Shown piece after piece: positions 32,946 through 34,499 of a stretch of DNA of 34,499 bases (positions are counted from its first letter, which is position 1; every line of letters starts with the position of its first letter). This DNA is from Candidatus Gastranaerophilales bacterium. GTDB taxonomy: Bacteria; Cyanobacteriota; Vampirovibrionia; Gastranaerophilales; Gastranaerophilaceae. The notes below the pieces were generated by a model. It worked only from the letters and a program-made list of their open reading frames with translations, ran no database searches and was not told the DNA's origin. The stretch covers positions 1-34,499 of the forward strand of contig JAEEHV010000039.1 in NCBI GenBank assembly GCA_016280955.1, written 5' to 3'. The translations under genes were made by a program, and so were the position numbers.

Positions 32946-33445
32946 TTCCAAAAATTGAAGGCAAAGTTGTAGTTGGATTTCCAGCAGTAGGAAAATCGGC
33001 ATTATCTTTTAACTATCCTCATGTTATTGACCTTGAAAGTAGTAATTTCTATTTAGATAGTGAGAGATATAAAGATTGGTATAAGGTTTACTGTAATCTT
33101 GCGAGGGATTTATGCCAACAAGGATTTTATGTAATGGTTTCATCACATAAGGAAGTCCGTGACGAATTATGTAAACACCCAGCTTCAAGACAATGTATCG
33201 TTTATCCCTCTCTAAATTTAGAGAAGCAATGGATAACAAAATTAAAAAGCAGATACCTATTCAATATGACAGAAAAGAATAAGAAGGCTGCTGATTATGT
33301 TTCAGAACACTATATTGATAGCATAAACGATATGATGAATCAACAAGGATTTGAACACGTTGTAATTGATGATATGGGTTATGAATTAGCAGAGATAATT
33401 GGATATAAAACCGATGAACTTAATGGATATAAAGAAGGATTTTAA
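32942..33445 (+). CDS. P-loop nucleotide-binding protein
   Basis: A 167-residue protein with the Walker A motif GFPAVGKS (residues 12-19) directly after the first strand. It is followed by VIDLESSNFYLD, then VMVSSHKEVRDELC and VYPSLNLEKQWI, an order typical of small phage nucleoside or nucleotide kinase-like proteins. VIDDMG near the C-terminus lacks a classical Walker B setting. Substrate unknown. It starts by ATGA overlap with the HPr-like gene. Confidence 0.65.
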   Translation: MIPKIEGKVVVGFPAVGKSALSFNYPHVIDLESSNFYLDSERYKDWYKVYCNLARDLCQQGFYVMVSSHKEVRDELCKHPASRQCIVYPSLNLEKQWITKLKSRYLFNMTEKNKKAADYVSEHYIDSINDMMNQQGFEHVVIDDMGYELAEIIGYKTDELNGYKEGF

Positions 33446-33450
33446 TATAA

Positions 33451-33675
33451 ATGAAGTTATTGAATAAGATTACCGAGCGCGTTGGAAGTATTATAATCGG
33501 TGCTTTAATTTTCGTAGCTATCCTTGCGATAAGTTGGGGATTCACGATTGGTATAATTGCTCTCATTTGTCTGTGTTTTGGTTGGCAATTCAATTTACTA
33601 ATCGCAACTGGTGTTTGGTTAGTAATTATACTTTTACGCGGTATCATTAGTGCTGCGAAATCCGATAGCAAATGA
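33451..33675 (+). CDS. Small membrane protein, 74 aa
   Basis: Two or three hydrophobic segments (about residues 12-31, 33-48 and 50-65: SIIIGALIFVAILAISW and LLIATGVWLVIILL) after a basic N-terminus. AAGGA precedes the ATG. Its stop overlaps the methyltransferase start by four bases. It could be a holin-like protein, but no family signature is seen. Confidence 0.55.
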   Translation: MKLLNKITERVGSIIIGALIFVAILAISWGFTIGIIALICLCFGWQFNLLIATGVWLVIILLRGIISAAKSDSK

Positions 33676-34184
33676 TTATAAATAGAATTTGGGCTATGCC
33701 AAACAGTAGGACTTTTACCATTAAACCGATTAAGGAATTACTCAATCGCTACATAACAAACGGCATGGTTGTGGTTGACCCATTTGCCAATGAGAGTAAA
33801 TTTGGAACAATCACAAATGACCTAAATCCAAAGTTTGATACTAATTATCATTTAGACGCTTTAGATTTTCTCAAACAGATAAATGATAATTGTACCGATA
33901 TTGTTTTATACGACCCACCTTACAGCCCGCGTCAGATTAAGGAATGTTATGACGGTATCGGTATTACTGTTACGGCTGATGATACAAAAGCCTCGTGGAG
34001 AGCAAAACACCTTGATGAAATCCAAAGAATATTAAAGCCAAACGGTATATGTATTTCTTTTGGTTGGAATACAAATGGCGTTGGTAAGAAACGCGGATTT
34101 GAAATCATTGAAATTCTGATTGTTCCTCACGGTGGAAGTAAGAATGATACATTATGTACTGTTGAGAGGAAAGTTGGTGATTGA
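33672..34184 (+). CDS. DPPY-type DNA methyltransferase-like protein
   Basis: A 170-residue class I SAM-dependent methyltransferase-like protein. VVVDPFANESKFG (residues 33-45) corresponds to the SAM-binding motif I and LYDPPYSPRQ (DPPY at 81-84) to catalytic motif IV of N6-adenine or N4-cytosine DNA methyltransferases. LKPNGICISFGWNT is a further conserved strand. It is smaller than most such enzymes and has no obvious target-recognition domain. It may protect phage DNA from host restriction. GTTTG-type spacing is tight with its neighbours. Confidence 0.75.
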   Translation: MIINRIWAMPNSRTFTIKPIKELLNRYITNGMVVVDPFANESKFGTITNDLNPKFDTNYHLDALDFLKQINDNCTDIVLYDPPYSPRQIKECYDGIGITVTADDTKASWRAKHLDEIQRILKPNGICISFGWNTNGVGKKRGFEIIEILIVPHGGSKNDTLCTVERKVGD

Positions 34185-34356
34185 AATGGGAATTTGGCAA
34201 ATTGTATGGATTTGCATAATGGCTATTAGTCTTGGAATAAATTTAGCCTTGCACGGTAAACCGAAACAGGGTAATAATAATTTCTTTATTGCCTTGATTT
34301 CATTTGGGATTCAGTTAGTACCTTTGATTTTTGGTGGATTCTTTACGGCAGGGTAA
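34177..34356 (+). CDS. Small two-span membrane protein, 59 aa
   Basis: GTG at 34177 is preferred because GAGAGGA lies six bases upstream; ATG at 34186 is the alternative. The protein has two membrane segments (WQIVWICIMAISLGINLA and ALISFGIQLVPLIFGGFF) separated by a short polar loop HGKPKQGNNNF. I recall this pattern (LG-x-x-x-x-x-HG-x-P-(K/R)-x-x-x-(Y/F)-x-(F/W)-x-x-x-L-x-x) from small phage membrane proteins. Function unknown. Confidence 0.6.
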   Translation: MIEMGIWQIVWICIMAISLGINLALHGKPKQGNNNFFIALISFGIQLVPLIFGGFFTAG

Positions 34357-34378
34357 CAAAATAATGTTTTTATTGTCA

Positions 34379-34425
34379 TTTTAGGGAACAAAAACGGCTA
34401 TTTTACTGGCTTATGTTCCCTAAAA
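34379..34425 (+). terminator. Perfect 12-bp inverted repeat at the end of the operon
   Basis: TTTTAGGGAACA (34379-34390) pairs with TGTTCCCTAAAA (34414-34425) around a 23-base loop that contains GGCTATTTTACTGGCT. It lies 23 bases after the last stop. The A- and T-runs inside the stem would allow termination on either strand. A regulatory structure is also possible. Confidence 0.5.
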
Positions 34426-34499
34426 ACGATAAATTATAAAGAAATAGGAATTTCTAAACATCGAAAGTATGGTGGTTTATTATAGAAAAAGTAAATAAA

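Noticed and set aside
1-34499. CRISPR array, rRNA genes or insertion sequence
   Set aside because: No regularly spaced direct repeats, rRNA-like sequence or transposase with terminal inverted repeats was seen.

Overview
The window looks like part of a large temperate bacteriophage, or an integrated prophage, of a low-GC Clostridia-type Firmicute, probably from the gut. It is AT-rich, uses strong AGGAGG-type ribosome binding sites and the standard code, and every supported gene lies on the + strand. Genes are small and tightly packed, with ATGA and TAATG stop/start overlaps. The phage evidence is a terminase C-terminus at the left edge, a second terminase nuclease domain, a prohead-protease relative, an intact tyrosine recombinase, a long tRNA cluster, an anti-CBASS-like protein, a cell-wall hydrolase, and many small proteins of types common in Clostridial phages. 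Complete capsid or tail genes are absent.

Layout. 1-2459: end of a terminase gene, then small membrane proteins and a helix-turn-helix protein. 2471-5400: three units with their own near-consensus promoters, encoding an intact tyrosine recombinase, a PemK/MazF-type toxin, and a recombinase-fold protein that has lost its catalytic residues. 5448-13080: one long operon holding a radical SAM enzyme (6788-7852), a partner gene, and ten consecutive proteins that all begin with MK-x-R-x-DFVTNSSSSS-(F/Y) but have mostly unrelated bodies. 13091-18346: a tRNA region with at least ten tRNA genes, one carrying a 47-nt insertion in its anticodon stem, mixed with many repeated hairpins and holding a DUF2828/VWA protein related to Ro60-type RNA-binding proteins. 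18360-32512: about 35 accessory genes, including two calcineurin-like phosphoesterases, a DHH phosphoesterase, a SleB-like hydrolase, a tyrosine phosphatase, the Acb2-like protein, a terminase-nuclease chimera and a prohead-protease relative. 32520-34425: another promoter with an HPr-like protein, a P-loop protein, a DPPY methyltransferase and small membrane proteins.

The best candidate for an undescribed system is the radical SAM gene plus the TNSSSSSF array. One maturase-like enzyme sits directly upstream of ten co-transcribed proteins sharing an almost invariant 16-residue N-terminus. The five serines are kept although their codons switch between AGY and TCN from copy to copy, so selection acts on the protein motif. 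I infer that the motif is a modification, processing or targeting tag recognised by the enzyme or by another phage factor.

A second candidate is in the tRNA region. Four small hairpin elements enclose loops identical or nearly identical to tRNA anticodon loops (GAT, TGA, TTT, GCA). The same element, circularly permuted, forms the 47-nt insertion in a tRNA anticodon stem; removing it leaves a perfect 76-nt tRNA. These may be intron-like elements, decoys for anticodon nucleases, or both. A regulatory module, with paired TTAGAA half-sites next to extended -10 promoters with 17-bp spacers, recurs across the window and probably coordinates these units.
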